This document shows positions 54,163 through 62,407 of a DNA stretch of 64,000 nt, in pieces. Source of the DNA: Trinickia dabaoshanensis. GTDB lineage: Bacteria > Pseudomonadota > Gammaproteobacteria > Burkholderiales > Burkholderiaceae. Location of the stretch: NCBI RefSeq assembly GCF_002879885.1, contig NZ_PNYA01000037.1, positions 1 through 64,000 of the forward strand, read 5' to 3'. The notes under the pieces are model-generated. The model was given only the letters and a program-made list of their open reading frames with translations. It was not told where the DNA came from and did not search any database. Numbering within the stretch: position 1 is the stretch's first letter; each line of letters begins with the position of its first letter. The translations under genes were made by a program, and so were the position numbers.

Positions 54163-55005
54163 CTAGACGGCGCCGCCGTCCGTCGATACCGTAACGTCCT
54201 CCCACGCGCGGATTTCACCGGCGAGCACGGATAGTTTGTCTCGCACGAGACCGAGCGCATCGCTACCGAGCAATAGGTGCGTGGGCGGATGCTCCGCACC
54301 GATGACGGCAAGCATCGCACGCGCCGCTTTTTGCGGATCGCCCAATTGCTTGCCGCTTCTTTCCTCTCGCGCTTTGCGGATAGGATCGAAAATCGGATCG
54401 TAGTCCGCGATCGATCGAGGTGTTCTCGTCATCGACCGCCCTGCCCAGTCAGTGCGGAAAGACCCGGGCGCCACCGCCGTCACGGCAATGCCGAAAGGCT
54501 TCACTTCTTTACCCAGGCTTTCGGTGATGCCCTCCAGCGCGAACTTACTCCCGCAGTAATACGCAATTCCGGGCATCGTGATGTGGCCGCCCATCGACGT
54601 GATATTCAGAATGTGGCCGCTTCGGCGATTGCGCATGAAGGGAAGAACGGCTTTCATCATGGCGACGGCGCCAAAGACATTCACGTCGAACTGACGCCGC
54701 ATCTCCGAGAGCGGCGATTCTTCCAATATGCCTTCGTGTCCGTATCCGGCGTTGTTGACCAAGACGTCGATCGGCCCGACGTCCGCTTCGATTCGCGCAA
54801 CGACGCCATCGATGGCATCGAAGTCGGTCACGTCCAGAAGGTACGCGAACGCGGCTCCGTCCGACAAGGCTTCGAAATCGCGTTTTGCCTCGGCGCTTCT
54901 AACCGTGCCGACAACTTTATGTCCCGCGGCTAGCGCCTCTCGCGCGAGTGCGCGGCCAAAGCCGCTACTGACGCCGGTGATCAGCAAAATCTTACTGGAT
55001 GACAT
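54163..55005 (-). CDS. Short-chain dehydrogenase/reductase
   Basis: A 280-residue classical SDR: ITGVSSGFGRALAREALAAGH for NAD(P), NNAGYG, catalytic Ser in NITSMGG and YYCGSK with Tyr and Lys. Arg in TVRS suggests NADP preference. Substrate not known. It is divergent from an AraC regulator across 94 bp and is presumably its target. Confidence 0.88.
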   Translation of the reverse strand: MSSSKILLITGVSSGFGRALAREALAAGHKVVGTVRSAEAKRDFEALSDGAAFAYLLDVTDFDAIDGVVARIEADVGPIDVLVNNAGYGHEGILEESPLSEMRRQFDVNVFGAVAMMKAVLPFMRNRRSGHILNITSMGGHITMPGIAYYCGSKFALEGITESLGKEVKPFGIAVTAVAPGSFRTDWAGRSMTRTPRSIADYDPIFDPIRKAREERSGKQLGDPQKAARAMLAVIGAEHPPTHLLLGSDALGLVRDKLSVLAGEIRAWEDVTVSTDGGAV

Positions 55006-55099
55006 CGATCTGGCTCCTGAATGTCGATAGGAGCATGCATACTAGTCTTACCGATGAGGTCGAATAAGCCCTATTTCACTGATTCTCTTGCACAAAACT

Positions 55100-56074
55100 A
55101 TGAGCACGAAACGCGCGACGGCACATCGTCCAACCGGCTTCGCACGCAGTTCCAAAGATCGCATCGCCAAGCTACTGTTCGATTTGGCTCCCGACGAAGG
55201 CTATAACCTCACGGCGTTGCCGAGCGTGCGCATCCTGCGTTCGAATCGTCCGCTTTCACGCACGCCGGTCTTATACGATCCCGGCATCGTGATCGTTTGC
55301 CAGGGACGCAAGCGCGGCTACTTCGGCGACCAACTCTATCTTTACGACGAGCATCACTACTTGGCCGTCTCCGTGCCGGTGCCGTTCAGTATGGAAACCG
55401 ACGCGACACCCGAGCGCCCCTTGCTTGCACTGTATCCGCACCTCGATTTCCCGATGGCGGCCGAACTAGCGGCGCAAATCGACGGCGAAGGCGCAACGCG
55501 CTCTGAGCAGATACCGAGAAGCATGATGTCGACGCCAATCGACGACGCCATGCAAGCTTCCGTGTTGCGGTTCCTGCAGGCGCTGCACGAGCCGCTCGAA
55601 GCGGCGGTCCTGGGTCCGAGCTTGCTGCGCGAGTTGTATTTCCGAGTACTCACCGGGCCGCAGGGCGGCTCGATGCGAGAGGCGTTGGCGACGCGCGGGC
55701 AATTCGGCAGGATTGGTAAATCGCTGCGCCTGATCCATGCGCGCTATGCCGCATCGCTCGACGTTGCGCGACTCGCCGAGGAAGCGGGGATGAGCGTCCC
55801 GAGTTTTCACAGCCATTTCAAGGCCATCACACAGGTATCGCCGATGCAGTACGTGAAGACGACGCGTCTACATCAAGCTCGCCTGCTCATGGTCCGTCAA
55901 GACTTGACCGCGGAAGCGGCGAGCCATGCCGTCGGTTATACGAGCCCGTCACAGTTCAGCCGGGAGTTCAAACGGCTGTTCGGACTGACGCCCGCCGCGG
56001 AAATCAAGCGTATGAAAACGAACTTCGCCATTCCGGAAGCGTTTGCCGATTCGGCATTCGTTTCGTCGCATTGA
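55100..56074 (+). CDS. AraC family transcriptional regulator
   Basis: A 324-residue AraC-type activator. The N-terminal AraC_N domain (PF06719) begins about LTALPSVRILRSNRPLSRTPVLYDPGIVIVCQGRKRGYFGDQLYLYD; the C-terminal double helix-turn-helix has DVARLAEEAGMSVPSFHSHFKAITQVSPMQYVKTTRLHQARLLM and AVGYTSPSQFSREFKRLFGLTP. It probably activates the divergent SDR gene in response to an alcohol or aldehyde-type signal, as in close relatives. ATG at 55100 was preferred over a TTG at 55088. Confidence 0.9.
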   Translation: MSTKRATAHRPTGFARSSKDRIAKLLFDLAPDEGYNLTALPSVRILRSNRPLSRTPVLYDPGIVIVCQGRKRGYFGDQLYLYDEHHYLAVSVPVPFSMETDATPERPLLALYPHLDFPMAAELAAQIDGEGATRSEQIPRSMMSTPIDDAMQASVLRFLQALHEPLEAAVLGPSLLRELYFRVLTGPQGGSMREALATRGQFGRIGKSLRLIHARYAASLDVARLAEEAGMSVPSFHSHFKAITQVSPMQYVKTTRLHQARLLMVRQDLTAEAASHAVGYTSPSQFSREFKRLFGLTPAAEIKRMKTNFAIPEAFADSAFVSSH

Positions 56075-56170
56075 GGGCGACGTCGTTCTAATCGACGGTG
56101 TACCCCCGGTACCCTAAAGGGACGGACATCCTTGGCGGCATAGCGTTCTGAATCGCGACAGGCCAATGCT

Positions 56171-57148
56171 TCACAGCCAACCGGCCGCCTTGAATCGCCA
56201 CCAAAGGATCACATCGATCGCCAGCATCGCCGCCAGGCAGATCGGATACCCGTACGCGTAATGCAACTCGGGAATACTTTGAAAATTCATTCCGTAGATG
56301 CCGGCGATCATCGTCGGCACCGCGAATAGCGCGGCAAAGGCACCGAGACGCTTCGTCACTTCGTTTTCCGCGAGGGAAATCATGCCGAGATTCACTTGAA
56401 TCGCCGTCACGGTCATTTCGCGGCGCCCTTCGATCGTCCGTACGATCCGTTCGAGATGGTCGTAGACGTCGCGGAAATACGCACCCATTCCTGAGCACGC
56501 TTGCGGAATGCGCCCGCCCGTCAGCTTTCCGACACTCTCGAGCAACGGCGCGATATGGTGTTGCAACGCGACGAGCCGGCGCTTGAGCGAATACAAGTCT
56601 TCGATGATGGCGCGCGACGCAGTCAAGCTATGTTTCTCGAAGATGCGGTCTTCGATTTCCTCGAGTTCCGATCCGAGCGCTTGCAGGATCGGAAAATAGC
56701 GATCGACGATGCTATCGATCAACGCATAGAGCACGAAACCGGACCCGGATTTCAATAGATCCGGCTGCCGCTCGCAACGCGCGCGAACGTCCTGAAAGCC
56801 GTGGCGCGTTCTGTTTCGGACCGACAACACGTAGTTGGGCCCGACGAACACGTCGACCTCGCCAATCAGCAATTCTTCCTCGTCGTCCATCTCGAGCGTA
56901 TGCAGTACGGCGAAAAGCGACTCTCCGTACTCTTCGATCTTCGGGTGCTGGTGCCCATGGCGAACGTCCTCGACCGCAAGCTCGTGCAACCCGAACTCCT
57001 CCTTCATCGTCTCGAGCTCGCCCGGCTCCGGGTCTTTCAACGCCACCCAAACGAAGCAATCGGGTTTAGCGAGGTAATCGCTGATGTCATGAATTTCGAT
57101 GTCGGCGAGTTTCCTGCCGTCTTGGTAAGCAGCGCAATTGATCAACAT
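56171..57148 (-). CDS. corA: CorA-type magnesium/cobalt transporter
   Basis: A 325-residue CorA-family ion channel: a long cytosolic N-terminal funnel domain, a helix with SLAENEVTKRLGAFAALFAVPTMIAGIYGMNF carrying the YGMN selectivity motif, and a second membrane helix (AYGYPICLAAMLAIDVILWWRF) with a short basic tail. It forms pentamers that admit Mg2+ and possibly Co2+. Single gene, divergent from a GH114 gene across 283 bp. Confidence 0.9.
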   Translation of the reverse strand: MLINCAAYQDGRKLADIEIHDISDYLAKPDCFVWVALKDPEPGELETMKEEFGLHELAVEDVRHGHQHPKIEEYGESLFAVLHTLEMDDEEELLIGEVDVFVGPNYVLSVRNRTRHGFQDVRARCERQPDLLKSGSGFVLYALIDSIVDRYFPILQALGSELEEIEDRIFEKHSLTASRAIIEDLYSLKRRLVALQHHIAPLLESVGKLTGGRIPQACSGMGAYFRDVYDHLERIVRTIEGRREMTVTAIQVNLGMISLAENEVTKRLGAFAALFAVPTMIAGIYGMNFQSIPELHYAYGYPICLAAMLAIDVILWWRFKAAGWL

Positions 57149-57431
57149 GCTTGGGTACCTTGGAGCGACTACACGGGCGGGTGTCCGCGGTCAGGCAATG
57201 CGCAGCCCGCGGAAACGAGCATATTAGCCGAGCCTCGTTTCCCGAGCCGATCCCGATGCGCCGCCGCCAGGCAAAGATCTCGGCGCCTGACTGTCGATAA
57301 CTGTAGAGTTTTGTGCTGCGCCGGAACGCACTATCGGAGTGGCCTGTACGATAACGCGTTCCACCAACCGAAGGCGTGCGTCATCGAGAAAGACAGTCCG
57401 CGCACGCCCGGCACAAAAGGAGAAGCCCCCG

Positions 57432-58295
57432 ATGAAAATTGCACGCACCCTGTGTGGCGCCGCGGCGGCAGTACTATGCGCGACAGTACTGCAAGCCTGC
57501 GGCGGCGGTTCATCCAATTCGCCGGCCGCGCGCGCGGTCTCCGCGTCGCAGCAGCCGAACACCGCGACACGTTGGACGCCCGTCGCATCGGATACATGGC
57601 AGTGGCAATTGCAAGGCAAGATCAAAACGTCGTATGACGTGAAGATCTACGACATCGACCTTTTCAATACCGATACGGCGACGATCCAATCGCTGCACAA
57701 CGCGGGGCGCAAGGTGGTCTGCTACTTCTCGGCGGGCAGCTCGGAAAACTGGCGGCCCGATTACAACCAGTTCAAGAGCACCGATATCGGCAATCCGCTC
57801 GATCCGGAATGGGTCGGCGAGAACTGGCTCGACATCCGCTCCGACAACGTCCGCTCGATCATGAAGCAACGGCTCGATCTGGCCGTGTCCAAGGGCTGCG
57901 ATGGCGTCGAACCCGACAACGTGGATGGATATGCCAACGATCCCGGTTTCCCGCTGACGGCCCAGGACCAGATCGACTACAACACGTTCCTTGCGAACGA
58001 GGCGCATAGCCGCAATCTCGCCGTGGCGCTGAAAAACGACACCGACCAGCTCGCCCAGCTCGAACCGCTGTTCGACTTCGCGCTCAACGAAGAATGCAAT
58101 GAGCGAAACGAATGCGACTACGGCGTATTCACGTCGGACAACAAGCTTGTACTGAACGCCGAGTACGCGGCTAAGTACCACACGGCCAGCGAGCAAAGCG
58201 CGCTGTGCGCCGCTGCGCACGCGGCCAACATGCGCACGCTCGTCCTGGCGAAAAAGCTCGACGACAGCTATCGGTTCAGTTGCGACGCGTCGTAA
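57432..58295 (+). CDS. GH114 endo-alpha-1,4-polygalactosaminidase-like lipoprotein
   Basis: A 287-residue lipoprotein: signal peptide with lipobox LQAC at residues 20-23, a Ser/Ala linker, then the GH114 barrel (WQWQLQGKI, VKIYDIDLFNTDTATI, KVVCYFSAGSSENWRPD, LDIRSDNV, CDGVEPDNVDGY, FALNEECNERNECDYGVF). Acidic pairs in these loops (Asp in IYDID, Glu in GVEPDN) match catalytic residues of GH114. The family hydrolyses galactosamine-rich polysaccharides and is related to the PelA hydrolase. It may modify the host's own exopolysaccharide; no pel gene is present. A terminator-like stem follows. Confidence 0.82.
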   Translation: MKIARTLCGAAAAVLCATVLQACGGGSSNSPAARAVSASQQPNTATRWTPVASDTWQWQLQGKIKTSYDVKIYDIDLFNTDTATIQSLHNAGRKVVCYFSAGSSENWRPDYNQFKSTDIGNPLDPEWVGENWLDIRSDNVRSIMKQRLDLAVSKGCDGVEPDNVDGYANDPGFPLTAQDQIDYNTFLANEAHSRNLAVALKNDTDQLAQLEPLFDFALNEECNERNECDYGVFTSDNKLVLNAEYAAKYHTASEQSALCAAAHAANMRTLVLAKKLDDSYRFSCDAS

Positions 58296-58325
58296 GCCCC
58301 TCATCGCATCACGCGTAAGGCCACA

Positions 58326-58353
58326 CGAACCGGGACGGCGACGTTCCGGTTCG
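58326..58353 (+). terminator. Hairpin behind the GH114 gene
   Basis: An 11-bp stem (CGAACCGGGAC with GTTCCGGTTCG, one G-U) around a six-base loop, 30 bases after the stop. Only a weak T content follows. Confidence 0.5.
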
Positions 58354-58524
58354 GCCATTGGCCGCCTCGCGCCGCCCCCTCCGACAGCCCGTCGGCCGGC
58401 CCGCTCCTCTACTTCACACGGTACCTTGCATAAAACACTACCGCCTGCTACAGTTCGCACCATGTCAAACCAAGTACCTTGCGATGCATAGCAAACAGCA
58501 CGGTCGATACGTCCGCCGCCGCGC

Positions 58525-58866
58525 ATGAAGACACAACTGAAGAAAGGCACGCTCGACATGTGCGTCCTGGCCGTACTCGCGCGCGGCGACAGCTATGCCT
58601 ACGAGCTCGTCTCCACGCTCTCGAAAACGATGGAGATCAGCGAGGGCACGATCTATCCGCTGATGCGGCGGCTGCAAGCCGAAGCGTGGGTATCGACGTA
58701 TCTCGTCGAATCCACTTCCGGTCCGCCGCGCAAGTACTACACGCTGACGGACTTGGGCCGTCGCAGCCTGCAAGAGATGCGAGGGGAATGGCGCGATTTT
58801 GTCGACGAAGTGAATAGCGTGCTCGGCTGGTCCGGCACGCGAGAGGACGAAGGGGAAGCTCAATGA
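58525..58866 (+). CDS. PadR family transcriptional regulator
   Basis: A 113-residue PadR protein: LKKGTLDMCVLAVLARGDSYAYELVSTLSKTMEISEGTIYPLMRRLQAEAWV (winged helix with the GTIYPLL-type recognition segment) and RKYYTLTDLGRRSL (wing), then a short helical tail. It overlaps the DUF1700 gene as ATGA, the usual PadR-DUF1700 pair in which the regulator represses its own operon. A GTACCTTGC 9-mer occurs twice upstream (58421 and 58474) and may be an operator element. Confidence 0.9.
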   Translation: MKTQLKKGTLDMCVLAVLARGDSYAYELVSTLSKTMEISEGTIYPLMRRLQAEAWVSTYLVESTSGPPRKYYTLTDLGRRSLQEMRGEWRDFVDEVNSVLGWSGTREDEGEAQ

Positions 58867-59999
58867 AGCAGGACGCATTCATCCAGCGGTTGCGGCAAAG
58901 CCTGGCCAGTTTGCCCAAGCAAGAAGTCGAGGAAATCGTCGCCGACTACCGCGAATACATCGGCGATGCGATTGCCGCCGGCCGCAGCGAGGAAGACGTG
59001 ATCGCCGCCCTGGGCGACCCCGACAAGCTGGCACGCGAAATCAAGGCCCAAGCGACCTACCGCCAATGGCAAGCGCGCCGCTCGTTCGGCAATCTCGCGC
59101 GCGTCGTGGCGTCGGTCGCGGGGCTCGGGTTGCTGAACCTGATCCTGCTCGTGCCGTTCATCATTTATCTAAGTCTGTTGACGGTCGGCTACGTCGTATC
59201 GGGAGCATTGGCGCTCGCGGGGCTGCTCGCCGCGGTCTACGTCGGCAGTCATCAGGCATTCGGCTGGCCTGCCGCCGACAAGCCAACTATCCACGTCAGC
59301 AAAGGAACGGGGCGCGCGGCGTCCGCCGCGTCCAGCGTCAACGGCCATGAAGGAAGCGATCAAGCACCGGATCTCGGCACCGTCAAAGTCGACGGCGACG
59401 ATTTCGTGCTTGCCCTCGATGAAGGCGACAAAGCATCCATCGTGACACACGCTGGCGTGCTCGAACTCAAGAACGACGACGGCGACACGAAGATCGTCGC
59501 CCTAGGAAACGGCGCGGACAAACTCTTGACGAAAACGGGCGAGAACACCTATCGGATCGCCACTAGCGAGGTCAAAGCGCTGGAGGCCAATGACGAAGAC
59601 GGCAAGGCGGTTTCGGTGACCCATGCCAACGACGGCAAGACGCTCCTATGGGACATCCGCGACGAAGACGGATCGGGCCGGGTTCAATTCGAGCAGGACG
59701 CGAAGGGCAATACGAGCCGCCTCGCGGTCGAAAGCGGCGCGCATTCGGTCGTGATCGATCCGAGCAAAGGGATCACCGTGAAGAGCAACGACGACATGGT
59801 TCATATCGTCGCGCCGATGGGATGGTCGCTCGGCGGCATGACGTTGCGCTATGCGCTGGCGATGTTGATCGGCGGTGCGCTCGGCTTGTTGATTTGCATA
59901 TGGCTGACACGTTTGACGTGGCGCGCCCTTTCCCGCTACGTGAATCGCCAAATCGCCGCCCTCTCGGCGCGACTCGACGAACCCGGACAGACGTCGTAA
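58863..59999 (+). CDS. DUF1700 membrane protein with adhesin-like (DUF4097) central region
   Basis: A 378-residue protein. The N-terminus is the HAAS/DUF1700 domain (FIQRLRQSLASLPKQEVEEIVADYREYI...DPDKLAREI), followed by two membrane helices (ASVAGLGLLNLILLVPFIIYLSLL, VVSGALALAGLLAAVYVG), then a repetitive, Asp/Gly/Val-rich beta-type region (about 175-320) resembling DUF4097 putative adhesins, a third membrane helix (LRYALAMLIGGALGLLICIWL) and a basic tail. Such proteins sit under PadR control in envelope stress responses; exact role unknown. A tandem repeat directly follows the stop. Confidence 0.82.
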   Translation: MKQDAFIQRLRQSLASLPKQEVEEIVADYREYIGDAIAAGRSEEDVIAALGDPDKLAREIKAQATYRQWQARRSFGNLARVVASVAGLGLLNLILLVPFIIYLSLLTVGYVVSGALALAGLLAAVYVGSHQAFGWPAADKPTIHVSKGTGRAASAASSVNGHEGSDQAPDLGTVKVDGDDFVLALDEGDKASIVTHAGVLELKNDDGDTKIVALGNGADKLLTKTGENTYRIATSEVKALEANDEDGKAVSVTHANDGKTLLWDIRDEDGSGRVQFEQDAKGNTSRLAVESGAHSVVIDPSKGITVKSNDDMVHIVAPMGWSLGGMTLRYALAMLIGGALGLLICIWLTRLTWRALSRYVNRQIAALSARLDEPGQTS

Positions 60000-60000
60000 C

Positions 60001-60051
60001 ACCCGAAATACGCAGCACCCGAAATACGCAACACCCGAAATACGCAACACC
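60001..60051. repeat. Tandem 16-bp repeat, 3.2 copies
   Basis: The unit ACCCGAAATACGCAAC (first copy ends in GC instead of AC) is repeated at 60001, 60017 and 60033, with a partial unit at 60049. It begins one base after the DUF1700 stop codon. Confidence 0.9.
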
Positions 60052-60136
60052 AGTCGTCGCTTCGGCAAGACTGGCCGCCTACTAGTTAGTAGTCCTACTT
60101 ATTTCATTCACGCAACATCGAAAGAAAGGAATCGCC

Positions 60137-60937
60137 ATGAGCCTGCACTATCTCGCCGATGTTTCAAAAACCGCCCACCGGCGGCCCGCCCCCGCACCCG
60201 CTCGTCTCGAGGGGCTACACTTCGACGCCATGTATATCCTCGATTGGCTCGAAGCAGGATGGCGAGCCGCTCGCACGCAGCCACTGCTCTGGCTGGGCAC
60301 GTTCCTCGCCTGCGCCGCATTCGCGCTCGCCTGCAAGCAAATGCCGCTGCTTCGTCCCACCATCGTGCTGATTGCGCCGCTTCTCGTCGGCGCGTTGATG
60401 ATCGCGCAAGAACGCGTGAGGATCGAGCGGCCCGCGCGGCTCGGCGACATCGTCGCTACGCTCTCGCAGCACTATTACCCGCTGCTCGCGATCGGGCTGG
60501 CCAGCGCGGCATTGATCGTGATCGGATACGTGCTCTCGGCCTTCGTCGTGGACGCATCGGTCCTCAAGTCGTTCGTGACCAGCGGCGCGCATCACGTCAC
60601 GATCAGCTACGGAGGCCCGGGGTTGCGCGGGACGATCGCGACGCTCGTCGCCCTGCCGATCTTCGCCGTCGCACTCGCCGCGGCTTGGTTCGCGCCCGCG
60701 TTGGTCGTCCTGCGCGGCGCCAGTCCGCTCGATGCGATGGCGGCCAGTTTGCACGGTACCATTCGCAACTGGCGCACCACGCTCATTTACGTCGTGGCCG
60801 TGGCCGATGCGGTGCTGCTGGCCCATCAGGTGCCGCTCATCGCCTCAGCGCTCGTGCTTGCGCCGGTGATGCTCCTCACCATCTACGGCGGCTACCGCGA
60901 GGTGTTCGCCTCCCCTGCCTCACCCTTTACGCGATGA
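60137..60937 (+). CDS. BPSS1780-family membrane protein
   Basis: A 266-residue integral membrane protein with about six helices: WLGTFLACAAFALAC, IVLIAPLLVGALMIAQE, YPLLAIGLASAALIVIGYVLSAF, LVALPIFAVALAAAWFAPALVVL and two more. GW.......LWLG near residue 40 and the FAPALV helix identify the BPSS1780 family of Burkholderiales. Function unknown. AAAGGAA precedes the ATG, and the stop overlaps the following LysR gene (ATGA). Confidence 0.78.
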   Translation: MSLHYLADVSKTAHRRPAPAPARLEGLHFDAMYILDWLEAGWRAARTQPLLWLGTFLACAAFALACKQMPLLRPTIVLIAPLLVGALMIAQERVRIERPARLGDIVATLSQHYYPLLAIGLASAALIVIGYVLSAFVVDASVLKSFVTSGAHHVTISYGGPGLRGTIATLVALPIFAVALAAAWFAPALVVLRGASPLDAMAASLHGTIRNWRTTLIYVVAVADAVLLAHQVPLIASALVLAPVMLLTIYGGYREVFASPASPFTR

Positions 60938-61848
60938 TTCGATTCGACGATCTCACGGTGTTCGTACTGGCGGCCGATAACGGCAATATGTCGGCCGCCG
61001 CGCGCCTGCTCAATATCGCGCCGGCTGTGGCGAGCGCCGCCATCAAGCGGCTCGAGGCGGAACTCGGGGTACGCTTGTTCGCCCGCTCGACGCGTAGTTT
61101 GCGGCTGACGTCCGACGGTGCGCGATACGTCGAATTCGCACGCAATGCGTTATCTCAACTGCGTGCGGGGCAGGACGCGCTGATGCAAGAGCGCGACGAA
61201 TTGCACGGCGCGCTGACGCTATCGATTCCGTCCGATATCGGACGCAACGTGCTCGTGCGCTGGTTCGACGATTTCATGGCGCAACATCCCGCGCTCGCCC
61301 TGAACGTGCGAATCGGGGATATGCGCGTCGATATGTTCCGCCAGCCCGTAGATGCGGCCATCCGCTATGGCGTGCCCGACGATTCGACGCTCGTCGCCTC
61401 GCCGCTCGCGCCCGAGAATCGGCGCGTACTATGCGCATCGCCCGCCTATTTCGCCCGGCACGGCAAGCCGGCTTCGCCCGACGAACTGCATCGCCACAAC
61501 TGCCTGCGCTTGGCGCTCAGCGAGACGATGCATGATCGATGGACGTTCGGCAAAGACGGGGAAGAACGGGTCGTCAAAGTCACGGGGAACCGGGTCAGCG
61601 ACGACGGCGAACTCGTACGCCGCTGGGCAGTGGCAGGACAGGGGCTTGCCTATAAGTCGCACCTGGACGTGTTGGCGGATCTACGCGCCGGCCGTCTCGA
61701 GACGGCGCTGGACGACTGGGACGGCGAACGCGCGCCCGTCAATCTCGTCAGCACCCATCGGCTTGCACCGACGCCGGCGCTCAGCCGCTTGCGCGATTTC
61801 CTGCAGGAGCGGATGCTGGCGTATGCGTCGGATGGGGAGTCGAACTAA
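60934..61848 (+). CDS. LysR family transcriptional regulator
   Basis: A 304-residue LysR-type regulator: FDDLTVFVLAADNGNMSAAARLLNIAPAVASAAIKRLEAELGVRLFARSTRSLRLTSDG, then an effector domain (GALTLSIPSDIGRNVLVRWFDDFM...DAAIRYGVPDDSTLVASPLAPENRRVLCASPAYF), typical of the CrgA/DhcR-like group. Its ATG overlaps the membrane-protein stop, so it is translated with it. It converges with the antitoxin gene, sharing four bases. Confidence 0.88.
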   Translation: MIRFDDLTVFVLAADNGNMSAAARLLNIAPAVASAAIKRLEAELGVRLFARSTRSLRLTSDGARYVEFARNALSQLRAGQDALMQERDELHGALTLSIPSDIGRNVLVRWFDDFMAQHPALALNVRIGDMRVDMFRQPVDAAIRYGVPDDSTLVASPLAPENRRVLCASPAYFARHGKPASPDELHRHNCLRLALSETMHDRWTFGKDGEERVVKVTGNRVSDDGELVRRWAVAGQGLAYKSHLDVLADLRAGRLETALDDWDGERAPVNLVSTHRLAPTPALSRLRDFLQERMLAYASDGESN

Positions 61849-62246
61849 AGGGGCATTTCCTGCGAAACGATGTACTTGAGCACATCGTCCGTCCGCCCAC
61901 CCGAAACCAGTTGTTCGGCCGTCTTGTACTCGAATTCCGACAACGGCTCGTTGCGATACCAAAACAGCGCCTGCTTCACGCATCCGTGAATATCGGTGGC
62001 GGCGCGAATGACGCGCAGCGCCTCGCGCAAGAAACGCTGCACGCTCTCCGACGAAGGCGTGCGGCTCAGCGTATTCCGATGCACGCCTGCTTGCCGGGCC
62101 AACGTCTGCATATCGATATGCAGCGCTTCCGAAAAACGCCGCGCCGATACGATCGGCGCCGCAAACGCGGGATCCCGCAGCGAACTCATGAACTGCTCGA
62201 AGCTTTCGCCTTGCGCGATTTCCTCCACTACGACCGTCGAGTTCAT
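61845..62246 (-). CDS. Orphan Xre/MbcA/ParS-type antitoxin
   Basis: A 133-residue protein with an N-terminal helix-turn-helix (FSEALHIDMQTLARQAGVHRNTLSR) and a C-terminal toxin-binding domain (RFLREALRVIRAATDIHGCVKQALFWYRNEPLSEFEYKTAEQLVSGGRTDDVLKYI), the DUF2384 pattern that normally partners a RES-domain NAD+-degrading toxin. No toxin gene lies beside it: the upstream neighbour is an efflux gene and downstream a convergent LysR gene. ATG 62246 was chosen; one at 62261 is possible. It may be a solitary antitoxin or a regulator. Confidence 0.8.
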   Translation of the reverse strand: MNSTVVVEEIAQGESFEQFMSSLRDPAFAAPIVSARRFSEALHIDMQTLARQAGVHRNTLSRTPSSESVQRFLREALRVIRAATDIHGCVKQALFWYRNEPLSEFEYKTAEQLVSGGRTDDVLKYIVSQEMPL

Positions 62247-62354
62247 CCTATTACCTCGCATCCTTCGTGCACGCGCGGCGCACGGACATGGCGATGATTA
62301 CGCGCCTAAGCTAGCCCAGCCTTACAGCGCCTCAACGCCCTGTCGATTCGAAAC

Positions 62355-62385
62355 GCGCCGCCCCCGGTAGGGCCGAGGGCGGCGC
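62355..62385 (-). terminator. Terminator of the efflux operon
   Basis: A nine-bp GC stem (GCGCCGCCC with GGGCGGCGC) around a 13-base loop, 22 bases after the outer-membrane protein stop on the minus strand, followed by a short T run. Confidence 0.55.
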
Positions 62386-62407
62386 ACTGCTTGCCTTCAT
62401 CACCGCA

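Noticed and set aside
57510-58559. A 349-codon minus-strand frame opposite the GH114 gene
   Set aside because: Composition is Arg/Val-rich with no motif; the plus-strand gene has a lipoprotein signal and glycosidase motifs.
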